Assembly (NCBI GenBank): GCA_024413595.1
Contig: JAKSUC010000020.1
Coordinates: forward strand, 1-49,706
Length of the DNA: 49,706 nt
Source of the DNA: Bacteroidales bacterium
GTDB lineage: Bacteria; Bacteroidota; Bacteroidia; Bacteroidales; UBA3824
Reading direction: 5' to 3'
Numbering within the stretch: the stretch's first letter is position 1; every line of letters begins with the position of its first letter. Below, piece by piece: positions 35,341 to 44,688 of the stretch. The notes under the pieces are model-generated. The model searched no databases. It was not told the origin of the DNA and worked only from the letters and a program-made list of their open reading frames with translations. Both the position numbers and the translations under genes were made by a program.

Positions 35341-36546
35341 ATGACATTAGATTATTTGTACAACAATTATGTATATATATTAATGCCTTTAATCAGTGGA
35401 TTAATAGGATACATAACTAATGTACTAGCAATAAAAATGACATTTTACCCAATCGACTATTTTGGAATTCGCCCATTTGGTTGGCAAGGAATAATACCAT
35501 CAAAAACAACCAAAATGGCGAGTAAATCAGTTGATTTATTAACAAGAGATTTATTTAAAACGTCAGAAGTATTTTCAAAGCTAGAGCCTAAAGAAGTATC
35601 AGAAATATGTAAAGAGCAATTCATATCATTAAGCAAACAAATAACTAAAAAGGTAATGCATTCGCGTATGCCTTTTATTTGGGAACATTCTTCATATAAA
35701 ATAAAAACTCAAATAGAAAACTCATTAGCTCAAATGATGCCAGAGATAGTAGAGAACTCTATGGCAAAAATCAAAAATAATATTGATGATTTAATAGATT
35801 TAAAATCATTGGCAATAACATCACTAAAAGAAGATAAATCATTAATAAATAAGATATTTTTAGATTTAGGAGGAAAAGAATTTCGTTTTATAGAAGTATC
35901 AGGATTATATTTAGGAATGCTGTTTGGCATAGGTCAAATATTTACTTCCATGTATACAAATCATTGGATAATGTTTTTAACTTATGGAATATTTATTGGA
36001 TATATAACCAACTATTTGGCAATAAAGTTAATATTTGAACCAATCGAACCAATAAAATTTGGTCCTATAGTATTGTGGGGATTATTTTTAAAACGCCAAA
36101 AAGAAGAATCTTATCGTTATGCACAAATTATTTCAGAAAAGATATTAACAGTAGAAAATCTATTTAATGCAATATTTCGAAGTAGCAACAACACAAAGAT
36201 TCAAACTATAATGGAAACAGAAGTATCAGTAGCAATAGATAAAATATTTAGAGAATTACCCTTTACTGTAAAACTATTATTACCATCAGACAAAATAAAA
36301 GAATTTAAAAGTGTAGCATTGTTTGAATTAATGTGCGAAATGCCAGTATATATAAGAATAATGTTTCCTTATGCAGAAAAAACACTAGACATACAAAATA
36401 CAATAGGCTCTAAAATGGCTTCATTGCCACCCAAAAAATTCATCGACTTTTTACGACCAGCCTTTCAAGAAGATGAATGGAAACTAATATTAGTTGGAGC
36501 TATACTTGGAGGATTAGCAGGTATTCTTCAATATTTTTTGAGCTAG
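35341..36546 (+). CDS. DUF445 family membrane protein
   Basis: The 401-residue protein begins MPLISGLIGYITNVLAIKM, the DUF445 (YheB-type) signature. The internal repeat GIFIGYITNYLAIKLIFEP and another membrane segment at the end (ILVGAILGGLAGILQYFL) fit the family. The middle is helical and soluble. The function of DUF445 is not established; membrane structure roles have been proposed. Operon with the DUF1573 gene (1 bp apart). Confidence 0.88.
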   Translation: MTLDYLYNNYVYILMPLISGLIGYITNVLAIKMTFYPIDYFGIRPFGWQGIIPSKTTKMASKSVDLLTRDLFKTSEVFSKLEPKEVSEICKEQFISLSKQITKKVMHSRMPFIWEHSSYKIKTQIENSLAQMMPEIVENSMAKIKNNIDDLIDLKSLAITSLKEDKSLINKIFLDLGGKEFRFIEVSGLYLGMLFGIGQIFTSMYTNHWIMFLTYGIFIGYITNYLAIKLIFEPIEPIKFGPIVLWGLFLKRQKEESYRYAQIISEKILTVENLFNAIFRSSNNTKIQTIMETEVSVAIDKIFRELPFTVKLLLPSDKIKEFKSVALFELMCEMPVYIRIMFPYAEKTLDIQNTIGSKMASLPPKKFIDFLRPAFQEDEWKLILVGAILGGLAGILQYFLS

Positions 36547-36597
36547 CACAATTTATCTATCAATCAAAATACTATGAATCTACAAATTATAGAATAA

Positions 36598-39500
36598 CTA
36601 TTTAGTTAATTCAGTAATGTAGTTTTCAAGTTTTCTAATATTAAGAGTAATAGAACTAATATCCAAGTTTTTAATATTAAGAATAATTGCATCAGCAGTA
36701 ACTTCAACTTGTTGCATTTCATAAGAAACAGCAATTTCCTTTAATTTTTCCATAAAAGTTAATAACCCATCAAAAGAAACAGTCTTTTTTAAAGATTTAT
36801 ATTCGGGAATAAGCGAAGATTTTAATAAATCAACAAAATCTTTCAAAGAATCATTTTTCTTTTTTCTTGAAGTATTAACAATTTTGTCAGGATCTTGATT
36901 AAGAATATCAGTGTTAACCTCAGATTTTTCTTTACTAAGATCAATATTAGTATCAAGATTAGGAATAATAACAGAAAAAGTACTACCTTGCCCAATAGCA
37001 CTATTAACAGAAATAGAACCATTCATAAGTTCAACTAAATGGGCAGTAAGTTCCATACCTTTTGAACGTTTATTATTATCAGAATTAAAAATAGAATCAG
37101 TTTGTTCAGAAGAAAGCCCCACACCAGAATCCGAAACATTGATTAATAAATTGATAATATTATTAGAAACATTTTGAGAGTTTATGTCAATTCTCACAAA
37201 CCCTTCATCAGTATATTTGATAGCATTACTAATAATATTAAATAAAACTTGACGAATACGCACTTCGTCAATTTTAAGTTGTTTAGGAATATTATCTTGA
37301 ATATTAATGCTATATTCTAAATTCTTTTCATTAGCACGCTTTTCAAAAATTTTAAACACATCGTTAGCAATTTGAACAATGTTAGCAGATTTAATGTATA
37401 AATATTTTTTGCCAGCTTCGATACGCGAAAGATTCCAAAAATCAGTGAAAGTTTCGTTAATAGACGAAGCATTTTTTAAAATAGTAGAAATATCATTAGA
37501 TAATTCAGGTTGAGAATTATTAGCCGAAATATTTTCAGCAATTTTTAGAATATTATCTAAAGGTTGTTTTACATCATCGGTAATAGATAATAAGAACTCA
37601 CTTTTAGCTCTGCTACCCGATTCAGCATCGATTTGAGCACTCTTTAAAGAATTTTCTTCTTCTTTTTGACGACTAATATCTCTGATAATTAATAAAACCG
37701 AATTGTTATCAGCATTAATAAATCTAGCTTCATTGTATAACGGTTTGCCATCTTCGTTATTTTTATCAACTTTATATTCAACGAATTGAGTTTCACCAGA
37801 TTTTCTAACGTTATTGAAAGCAACTAAAAATTGCAAAAGGATGTCAGCACTGAATTTATCTCTTAAATTACGCCCACAATATTGTTTCATAGCGTCCGGA
37901 TTGTTAGGAATACGGGCGTAAGTAAAAGTGCCATTTTCGTCAAGTTTTAAAATAACGTCAGGCAATTGATTAATAATAGAAGCACGTTTTTCAGTTAAAT
38001 CCGAAGCATTTTGTTCAGCAAGTTTACGGTCGGTAATATTTTCAACAATCATGATACCACCTTTTTCAATATCACGACCAGCGTTGTAATGATAAGGTTT
38101 AAGCGAAATTGAAACATAAACAACGCCTGATTCGGTATTGATTTGGTGTTCTTGTTTAAACATTTTAGAACCCTGATCATCAGCAGAAATATCAAAACCT
38201 TTAAAAATTTCACGAGGTATAATAGAGAAAATTTCTTTACCAATAACATTTTGATTTTTGATTTCAAAAATATCAGAGAAACGTTCGTTAACAGCAGTTA
38301 TAATAAAAGATTCAGTAAATTGAACAATTCCAACAGGAGTTTTTCTAAATAATAAACGATATTTTTCTTCACTATTTTTTAGTTCCGCTTCAGCAAGTTT
38401 CTTTTCTTGAATTTCGATTAACATTTTAGTATTAGAGTCAGAAAGTTGTTTGTTAAGTTTGTTTTTTTCTTTGTTTCTATAAATAACAAACGCAACCACA
38501 ACAATAACTAAAAGAATAAAAACAACTAAAAAAACAATATTTCTATTGTTTTGTTGACGTTCTAATTCAAATTTATCACGTTCGGCTTGATATTGAATAT
38601 CTTCAATTAATTTTTGTTGTTTTTGACTTTCTAAACTAACTTGAAATTCAGAAAATTGTTCTTTTTTCTTTTGAATATAAATGCTATCGTTAATATTAGC
38701 ATAACGAATACAATATTTAAGAGCTTTATCATTATTGCCATTACGTTGATAAATTTTGTAAAGGATTTGACAAACTTGACTTTTAATATCAAGTTCAGGA
38801 ATTCCCGTATTTAATTCTTCTTGATCAGCACCTTTAAGAGCAGATTCAGCATTAGAAAGCGCATCAATAATATAATCATTATCAAATTGAAGAATTGCTA
38901 ATCTAGCTTTCATAGAAAGCGCATTATGAGTATCATTAGATTGACGATAAAATTCGTATGCTTTTAAATAATATCTAACAGCATTATTAACCTCATCGTT
39001 AAAAGAATATACACGAGCATAAGTATGATAAGTTTTTGCAATGTCAAGTTTGTTTCCAATTTTGAGAAATTGTTCAATACAATCATCAAGGATATAAATA
39101 GCACTATCCATATTGTCTAAGTGCGAATAAGCAAGAGCAATTTGAAGATTAACACTTAAAACTTTATCTTTATTTTCTAAATCAGTATAAATATTACGAG
39201 CAGAAACTAAATTAATTAAAGCTTGTTCTTCATCAGTTCTCATATATATTCTACCTAAAAGCGAAAGGGCGTTAGCTTGAATATCAAGGAATTTATTATC
39301 ACGACAAATCACTACAGCTTTAGAACAATATTCTTCAGCAAGTTCATACACTTCTTGTTCATAATAAGTTTGAGCAATATCAATTTGGCACAAAGCCATA
39401 TTATCTAATTGATTGATTTTAGCAAAAATTTCATAAGCCTTAAATTGAGCTTCCATTGCAAGATAATAAACATTAGTTTTAAAATAACCACGTCCAATGT

Positions 39501-39732
39501 TTTGATAAGCTAAAGCGAGTTTGCTAGAATCATTAGATTCTTCGGCAATTTGTTTTGCTTGAGCAGCAATTTCTAATGCAACAAAAGGTTCATTAGGTAA
39601 ATATTCGTTATATTCTTTAATAAGAGAATTAAACAAAGAATCACAATTAATATCGTTAGTATCATCTGCAAACAGATTAAAATTACTAAAGATAAAAACA
39701 ACAAGTAATATTTTTTTAAATAAAAATTTCAT
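36598..39732 (-). CDS. Membrane TPR-PAS sensor with degenerate histidine kinase core (no phospho-acceptor His)
   Basis: With the start at 39732 the protein has 1044 residues. Order: signal peptide (1-22), periplasmic TPR repeats (about 30-370), membrane helix (about 396-417), coiled coil, two PAS domains (about 450-570 and 580-700), a HisKA-like region, a GHKL ATPase domain (about 800-940) and a helical tail. The H-box reads SEFLLSITDDVKQPL, so Asp719 stands where the phosphorylated histidine should be. The ATPase keeps the N-box (NIISNAIKYT) and DSGVGL, but the second glycine loop is only KGMELTA. No receiver domain. It likely senses and modulates rather than autophosphorylates. The neighbouring kinase gene ends 4 bp upstream. 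Confidence 0.85.
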   Translation of the reverse strand: MKFLFKKILLVVFIFSNFNLFADDTNDINCDSLFNSLIKEYNEYLPNEPFVALEIAAQAKQIAEESNDSSKLALAYQNIGRGYFKTNVYYLAMEAQFKAYEIFAKINQLDNMALCQIDIAQTYYEQEVYELAEEYCSKAVVICRDNKFLDIQANALSLLGRIYMRTDEEQALINLVSARNIYTDLENKDKVLSVNLQIALAYSHLDNMDSAIYILDDCIEQFLKIGNKLDIAKTYHTYARVYSFNDEVNNAVRYYLKAYEFYRQSNDTHNALSMKARLAILQFDNDYIIDALSNAESALKGADQEELNTGIPELDIKSQVCQILYKIYQRNGNNDKALKYCIRYANINDSIYIQKKKEQFSEFQVSLESQKQQKLIEDIQYQAERDKFELERQQNNRNIVFLVVFILLVIVVVAFVIYRNKEKNKLNKQLSDSNTKMLIEIQEKKLAEAELKNSEEKYRLLFRKTPVGIVQFTESFIITAVNERFSDIFEIKNQNVIGKEIFSIIPREIFKGFDISADDQGSKMFKQEHQINTESGVVYVSISLKPYHYNAGRDIEKGGIMIVENITDRKLAEQNASDLTEKRASIINQLPDVILKLDENGTFTYARIPNNPDAMKQYCGRNLRDKFSADILLQFLVAFNNVRKSGETQFVEYKVDKNNEDGKPLYNEARFINADNNSVLLIIRDISRQKEEENSLKSAQIDAESGSRAKSEFLLSITDDVKQPLDNILKIAENISANNSQPELSNDISTILKNASSINETFTDFWNLSRIEAGKKYLYIKSANIVQIANDVFKIFEKRANEKNLEYSINIQDNIPKQLKIDEVRIRQVLFNIISNAIKYTDEGFVRIDINSQNVSNNIINLLINVSDSGVGLSSEQTDSIFNSDNNKRSKGMELTAHLVELMNGSISVNSAIGQGSTFSVIIPNLDTNIDLSKEKSEVNTDILNQDPDKIVNTSRKKKNDSLKDFVDLLKSSLIPEYKSLKKTVSFDGLLTFMEKLKEIAVSYEMQQVEVTADAIILNIKNLDISSITLNIRKLENYITELTK

Positions 39733-39736
39733 AAAA

Positions 39737-41779
39737 CTACAATTCTGCTTTATTATATGGAATACTAAAAGTAAAAGTTGATCCTTGATTAATAATAGAA
39801 TTAACTTGAATAAGTCCACCCATTCTTTTCACAAGTTCATTAGCAATAGACAACCCTAAACCATTACCACCATATTGACGAGAAGCACCTTCGTCAGCTT
39901 GACGAAAACGTTCGAAAATAACATTTATTTTATCGTCAGGAATACCAATACCAGTATCTCTAACATAAAAACAAAGTTTAGGAGAAAATAATTTATTGTT
40001 GTAAACTTGATTATTTAATATATAAACCCCAATTTCAATTTCACCATTTTCAGTAAAAGTAACAGCATTTGTAATAAGTTTCTTAAAAATTTGATTTATA
40101 CAGACAGTATCGGCATAAACCAAGCTATCATAATCATCGATAGGTTTAGATTTTAAAAGTTTAATATTTTTGCAAGATTCTTTATTAAAGTCTTGTAAAA
40201 AAGCAAATGCTTCTTCAACAATACTGTTAACACTACAAATTTCGTGTCTAATTTTAATTTGTCCAGTTTCAATCATTGATAATTCAACGATATCATCAAT
40301 GATATCAAGAAGTTTTTTACAATTAGAATATATAAGGTTTAAATAATCTTTGTGTTTATCAGTAGCAAGCCCACTCTGAATTAATTGAACAAAACCACTA
40401 ATAATATTAGCAGGCGTTCTAGTTTCGTGTGCAATATTAGCAAGGAAAACAGTTTTTAAGTTGTTAGATTCTTCAGCTTTTCGTTTTTGTCCAAGTAATT
40501 CAGTTTGATAATGTTTAATTTCAGTGATATCGTTGCAAATAATTTGCACAACCTTTTCACCAAAAAAGTCGTTGATAGGTTGCATTGTAGCTAAATACCA
40601 ACGATCTTGACCTTGAACTTTAATTTTTAATTTTCTAGTTTGAGTAAGCCCAGATTCTAATATTGATTTAATAAGAGGCAAGTCAACAATTTGAAGTGCA
40701 GGGAATGTTTCATTATGAGAAATAATATTATTAATATCTTGTTCAAATAGTTCAACAGAAGCAGAATTAAATTCAATAACATTTCCCACAGTGTCAACCA
40801 CAATAATAGGCTGACGAATACCGTTGAAAAGAATTTTATAACGAATTTCGCTTTCAGCTAAATCTTTACTAGTTTTAATAAGTTTATCGATATTTTGCAT
40901 CACACCTAAAATACCAACAAACTCGTTTTTATCATTTTTAATAAGAGTTTTGTTAACAATATAATCGTGAATATTACCATCAGCTTCTTTAATATGCCCT
41001 TCGTAACTTTGAATTCCTTTTTTCTTAATAAGTTCAATATCTTTTTCTTGATAAAAATCAGCATATTCTTTAGGGAAAAAGTCTTCTAATTGTAAAGCCG
41101 TTTTACCAAGAATTGTGTCAGGAGAGACACCTAATATATTTTTTGCATAACTTTTATTACATAACACATATCTACCTTCCATGTCTTTATAAAAAACAGG
41201 TGTAGGAATAGCGTCTAACATCATTTGTGTAAAACGAAGATTTTGTCTAATCTTGTTTTCTGCATTAGATTTAGAGTTGGAAGGTTGAAAAATAGCAATG
41301 AAAGAGTTCTTTTTTATAGAAAAAACAGAAACATCGTAAACGTTTTCTGAGTCATTAATAACACCTTTAAAAGGAATTTGAGACGTAGCAACATTAGCGA
41401 AACATTTAATCCAAGCCTCATTGCAAATTAAATTATTTTCGGCAGCAGTTCTACCAATAATAAATTGAGGAGGTTGTTTTACAAAATCAATAAATTTTTG
41501 ATTTACTTGGGTAAAAATATAATTATATGCTTTTTCTTGATTATCAAAAAGAATATCACCAGCAAATGCAGGAGTCAATAAACTATCAAACAAAGTAGAG
41601 TAAGCGTTTTCTACATAATTTAATTGAGTAGAAAGGTCATTATCTAAATTGTTGATTTTGTTTGGTTCTCCAAACAAAAGATACCTTCTTAGCATATTTT
41701 TTAATGCTAAATTTTCTTCAATTAACTTTTCAGTATCTGTTTTATTTATTGATATTTTTGTTACCATACTTGTTACCAA
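39737..41779 (-). CDS. Soluble PAS-domain sensor histidine kinase, complete catalytic core
   Basis: The 680-residue kinase has no membrane segment. A PAS-like N-terminal region is followed by two clear PAS domains (LDAIPTPVFYKDMEGRYVLC near 190 and FNGIRQPIIVVDTVGNVIEF near 325). The H-box FLANIAHETRTPANII has the phospho-accepting His451. The ATPase domain has the N-box NAVTFTENGE, G1 DTGIGIPDD, F-box FERFRQAD and G2 YGGNGLGLSIA. All motifs are intact. No response regulator is encoded nearby, so the partner is elsewhere or the output runs through the neighbouring pseudokinase. Second gene of the three-gene minus-strand operon. Confidence 0.9.
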   Translation of the reverse strand: MVTSMVTKISINKTDTEKLIEENLALKNMLRRYLLFGEPNKINNLDNDLSTQLNYVENAYSTLFDSLLTPAFAGDILFDNQEKAYNYIFTQVNQKFIDFVKQPPQFIIGRTAAENNLICNEAWIKCFANVATSQIPFKGVINDSENVYDVSVFSIKKNSFIAIFQPSNSKSNAENKIRQNLRFTQMMLDAIPTPVFYKDMEGRYVLCNKSYAKNILGVSPDTILGKTALQLEDFFPKEYADFYQEKDIELIKKKGIQSYEGHIKEADGNIHDYIVNKTLIKNDKNEFVGILGVMQNIDKLIKTSKDLAESEIRYKILFNGIRQPIIVVDTVGNVIEFNSASVELFEQDINNIISHNETFPALQIVDLPLIKSILESGLTQTRKLKIKVQGQDRWYLATMQPINDFFGEKVVQIICNDITEIKHYQTELLGQKRKAEESNNLKTVFLANIAHETRTPANIISGFVQLIQSGLATDKHKDYLNLIYSNCKKLLDIIDDIVELSMIETGQIKIRHEICSVNSIVEEAFAFLQDFNKESCKNIKLLKSKPIDDYDSLVYADTVCINQIFKKLITNAVTFTENGEIEIGVYILNNQVYNNKLFSPKLCFYVRDTGIGIPDDKINVIFERFRQADEGASRQYGGNGLGLSIANELVKRMGGLIQVNSIINQGSTFTFSIPYNKAEL

Positions 41780-41822
41780 ATAGGTTAATTATTTTAAATT
41801 GTCAAAAAAAACGCCAAACTTA

Positions 41823-44531
41823 TTATTTATCACTTATTTTTTCTTTAAGAGATTGCGCCATTATTAGATATCTATTTACACTATAATTTGATGAATATGG
41901 AGATAATAATTCTTCGGTTTCTTGAATTAATTCTCTACATTCACTATAATGTTTTGATATATTATTTTCGTTGATATAATATTGAACTATATTTAAATTG
42001 TTCATACTCATTGATAATACATCTTCGATATTGTCTTCAATTGAATTTACAGATTTAAATATTGTTCTTGCTTGATTAAACATAATAATAGAGCTATCAA
42101 GATTATTTGTTTCTTGATATAAAATACCCAAATTGTTTAAAGTTGCTGCAACATCAGCTCTTGACACTAATCCACTATCAGCCAATTGCATTCTTAGTTC
42201 AAAGGCTTTTTGATAATTATATTTACTTTCTTGATATTGTTTATTATCAATATATAAGTTTCCTAATTGATTATAAGAGTCTGCCACATCTGGTAAATAT
42301 TTTTTATAGTTTTTTACAGCTAATGCTTGATATGAAATATTTACAGCAGACATTAATTCTATAGCATTATTTAAATCTCCAATATTTCCATATAATAAAG
42401 CCATATTATGGTCAATATTTGCAATTTGAGAGTAATAGTTATCTGTTTTTGAAGTTACCAAAGTTTGAAATGATTCTTTTAACTCTTTGAGAATGTTTAA
42501 TGCTTGTTGTTCTTGTTTTGATGTTCTATACAAATTTGATAAATTAAACAAAGTATTACAATAATCTCTCATAAATGCGTCAGGATTTTTGTTAGCTAAT
42601 TCTTTTCTAATGTTACGAGATTTTTCATAATAGTTTAAAGCCTCATCATTATTATTAGCAACAATATAAGCGTATGCAAGATTATCGTAACTATCTGCAA
42701 CAACATTATTAAAAGCTTCACCATGTATTTCTAATTGTTGTTCACGTATAGAAGCAGCATCGTGTAAATAATATAAAGCTAAATCAGTATCACCTAAATC
42801 GATATAATATAAACCTCTATTATTTTGAACATCAGCCCATTGTGTTATATAAGCATCACTCTTTTCTAAAAGTATTTTGCAAATAGAACTAGCTTTTTCG
42901 TAAAATGATTCTGCAATTTCAATGTTAGGAGTTTTTCGATATAAAACAGCAATATTATTACAAACTGTACAAAAATCAGACAATTCGGCTGCAGTTTGAG
43001 GTTCATCGTTGTTATAAACTTGATATGCTTGTTGTAAATATGATAATGCAGAGTCGATGTCATTAAATCTTCGATAAAGATTGCCAATATTTGTTAAAGT
43101 ATTAGCATATTGATATTTTGCACTTCGTTTATTTATATTTTTACGAATATTAGCTGCAGAATTATATGTTTTAAGAGCTTCTTCAAATTCTCCAAGATTA
43201 TCGTATAATAGACCTAAATTGTTTAAAACAATAGATTTTTGTTCATTATAATAATTAGGTTTTGTTAAATTTAATATATTATAGCATTCGATTGATTCTT
43301 CAAATTTTCTACGAGCATCAATATATTTAAAAGTAGAGAAATATAAATTTCCGTATGTATTTAATAAAGAAGCTTTACCTAATAGAATATTAGCTGTGAT
43401 TTCGTAGCCAAGTTCGCGATAAAGGTTTGTTGCGTCAGAACATAATACTTCTGCTTTTTTATAATCTTTTAATTCAATTTCAACGGCAGCCAAAGCAGAT
43501 TCTATTTCTGCAATATCAGATAGATTAGTATTATTTTCTTTTATATAATCAAGACTTTTGTTAAGCATATTTTTCGACTCGTCAAAGTTACCCATTTCTT
43601 TCAATATAACTCCATATTGAAGATAACATGTTGCATATTCAACTTGTTGACCAGTTTCTGTTTTAAAAGAACTAATCAAAGAAATTGCTTTTTCTATAGA
43701 TTTGATTGATTCGTCGTAGTTGCCTTGTATTGAAAAGAGTTTACATTTTTGTTTATAGATTTCTTGTTGTTCTTTATAACTAGATTTTAAATTTGAATAT
43801 GATTTTAGAGCTAAATCATAATAGATTAAAGCAGAGTCGATATTATCTTTTTGACTATAAATTTGTGCTAACAACGATTGATAATCAGGAGTAATAGATT
43901 TTGTTGCAAGATTTTTTTTGTTTTTGTTTTTTATAATAGCAAGAATTTCGCCTTCTGCTTTGTCTAATTCATTTATATTAAAATAAATATGAGCTAAATT
44001 TATTCTAGCAAGGTTTTCGTATTTGGTATTAATAGTATGCGACAATGCAGTTTGTCCTAAATCTAAACCTTTAAAATTTAAACGAATATATCTACAAAAT
44101 TGAGAAAACTCTAAAATATGAGTGTAAGAAATATTTTTATCTACATCTAACAATTGATCGTAATAAGTTTCAGCATCATTAAAGTTAATTTTTAAAATAT
44201 TTAAACGAGCTAATAATGACAATCTAGTTGTATCGTCAAGATTTAAAGTTTCAACGTTTTTTAAAGCAGCGTCAATATTAAAATCTCTAACACATTTCTT
44301 TAATTCTGAAAATTTTTCGTCATTATAATCATCAGTAAAATGACGGGCTAAAGCTTTAGAAAATCCTAAAGCTATTTCAATTTCAGAACGTGAAATAATA
44401 TTCTTATTTCCATATTTCTCGATACAACTTCGTAATAAAAGATAATTATCGTGAAAAGATTGTGCTTTTAACGATATTGTAGTTTCTAATAATACAAGTA
44501 CTAATAAAATAAATTTCTTGATAAATTTCAT
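41823..44531 (-). CDS. Secreted TPR-repeat protein, first gene of the kinase operon
   Basis: The 902-residue protein has a signal peptide (about 1-23, ending LKAQ). The rest is TPR repeats of the kinesin-light-chain spacing, for example YANTLTNIGNLYRRFNDIDSAL, AQIYSQKDNIDSALIYYDLAL and VADSYNQLGNLYIDNKQYQESKY; roughly fifteen or more repeats can be counted. TPR arrays bind proteins. It is followed 43 bp later by the PAS kinase. The third gene also carries periplasmic TPRs, so the two may form one extracytoplasmic sensing complex (inference). Confidence 0.88.
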   Translation of the reverse strand: MKFIKKFILLVLVLLETTISLKAQSFHDNYLLLRSCIEKYGNKNIISRSEIEIALGFSKALARHFTDDYNDEKFSELKKCVRDFNIDAALKNVETLNLDDTTRLSLLARLNILKINFNDAETYYDQLLDVDKNISYTHILEFSQFCRYIRLNFKGLDLGQTALSHTINTKYENLARINLAHIYFNINELDKAEGEILAIIKNKNKKNLATKSITPDYQSLLAQIYSQKDNIDSALIYYDLALKSYSNLKSSYKEQQEIYKQKCKLFSIQGNYDESIKSIEKAISLISSFKTETGQQVEYATCYLQYGVILKEMGNFDESKNMLNKSLDYIKENNTNLSDIAEIESALAAVEIELKDYKKAEVLCSDATNLYRELGYEITANILLGKASLLNTYGNLYFSTFKYIDARRKFEESIECYNILNLTKPNYYNEQKSIVLNNLGLLYDNLGEFEEALKTYNSAANIRKNINKRSAKYQYANTLTNIGNLYRRFNDIDSALSYLQQAYQVYNNDEPQTAAELSDFCTVCNNIAVLYRKTPNIEIAESFYEKASSICKILLEKSDAYITQWADVQNNRGLYYIDLGDTDLALYYLHDAASIREQQLEIHGEAFNNVVADSYDNLAYAYIVANNNDEALNYYEKSRNIRKELANKNPDAFMRDYCNTLFNLSNLYRTSKQEQQALNILKELKESFQTLVTSKTDNYYSQIANIDHNMALLYGNIGDLNNAIELMSAVNISYQALAVKNYKKYLPDVADSYNQLGNLYIDNKQYQESKYNYQKAFELRMQLADSGLVSRADVAATLNNLGILYQETNNLDSSIIMFNQARTIFKSVNSIEDNIEDVLSMSMNNLNIVQYYINENNISKHYSECRELIQETEELLSPYSSNYSVNRYLIMAQSLKEKISDK

Positions 44532-44621
44532 TTTTGTTTATCGATTTGGTTGTATAATTATTGTTTTTTATGTTATTTTAGTTATAGTTTTTAATAAAAG
44601 TATACGGTTTATGTTGAATTA

Positions 44622-44629
44622 CAAAGCTA
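44622..44629 (-). promoter_or_regulatory. -7 element TAGCTTTG for the TPR/kinase operon
   Basis: Minus strand, perfect TAnnTTTG, about 90 bp before the TPR gene start. No well-spaced -33 element is evident. Confidence 0.45.
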
Positions 44630-44688
44630 ATAATTAATACTGACAAATTAAAGTTTTATTTATTATATTTTTTTTATTTTGATAAATA

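Noticed and set aside
39733..39819. Longer start for the TPR-PAS pseudokinase
   Set aside because: It would overlap the end of the upstream kinase gene; the ATG at 39732 begins directly with a signal peptide.
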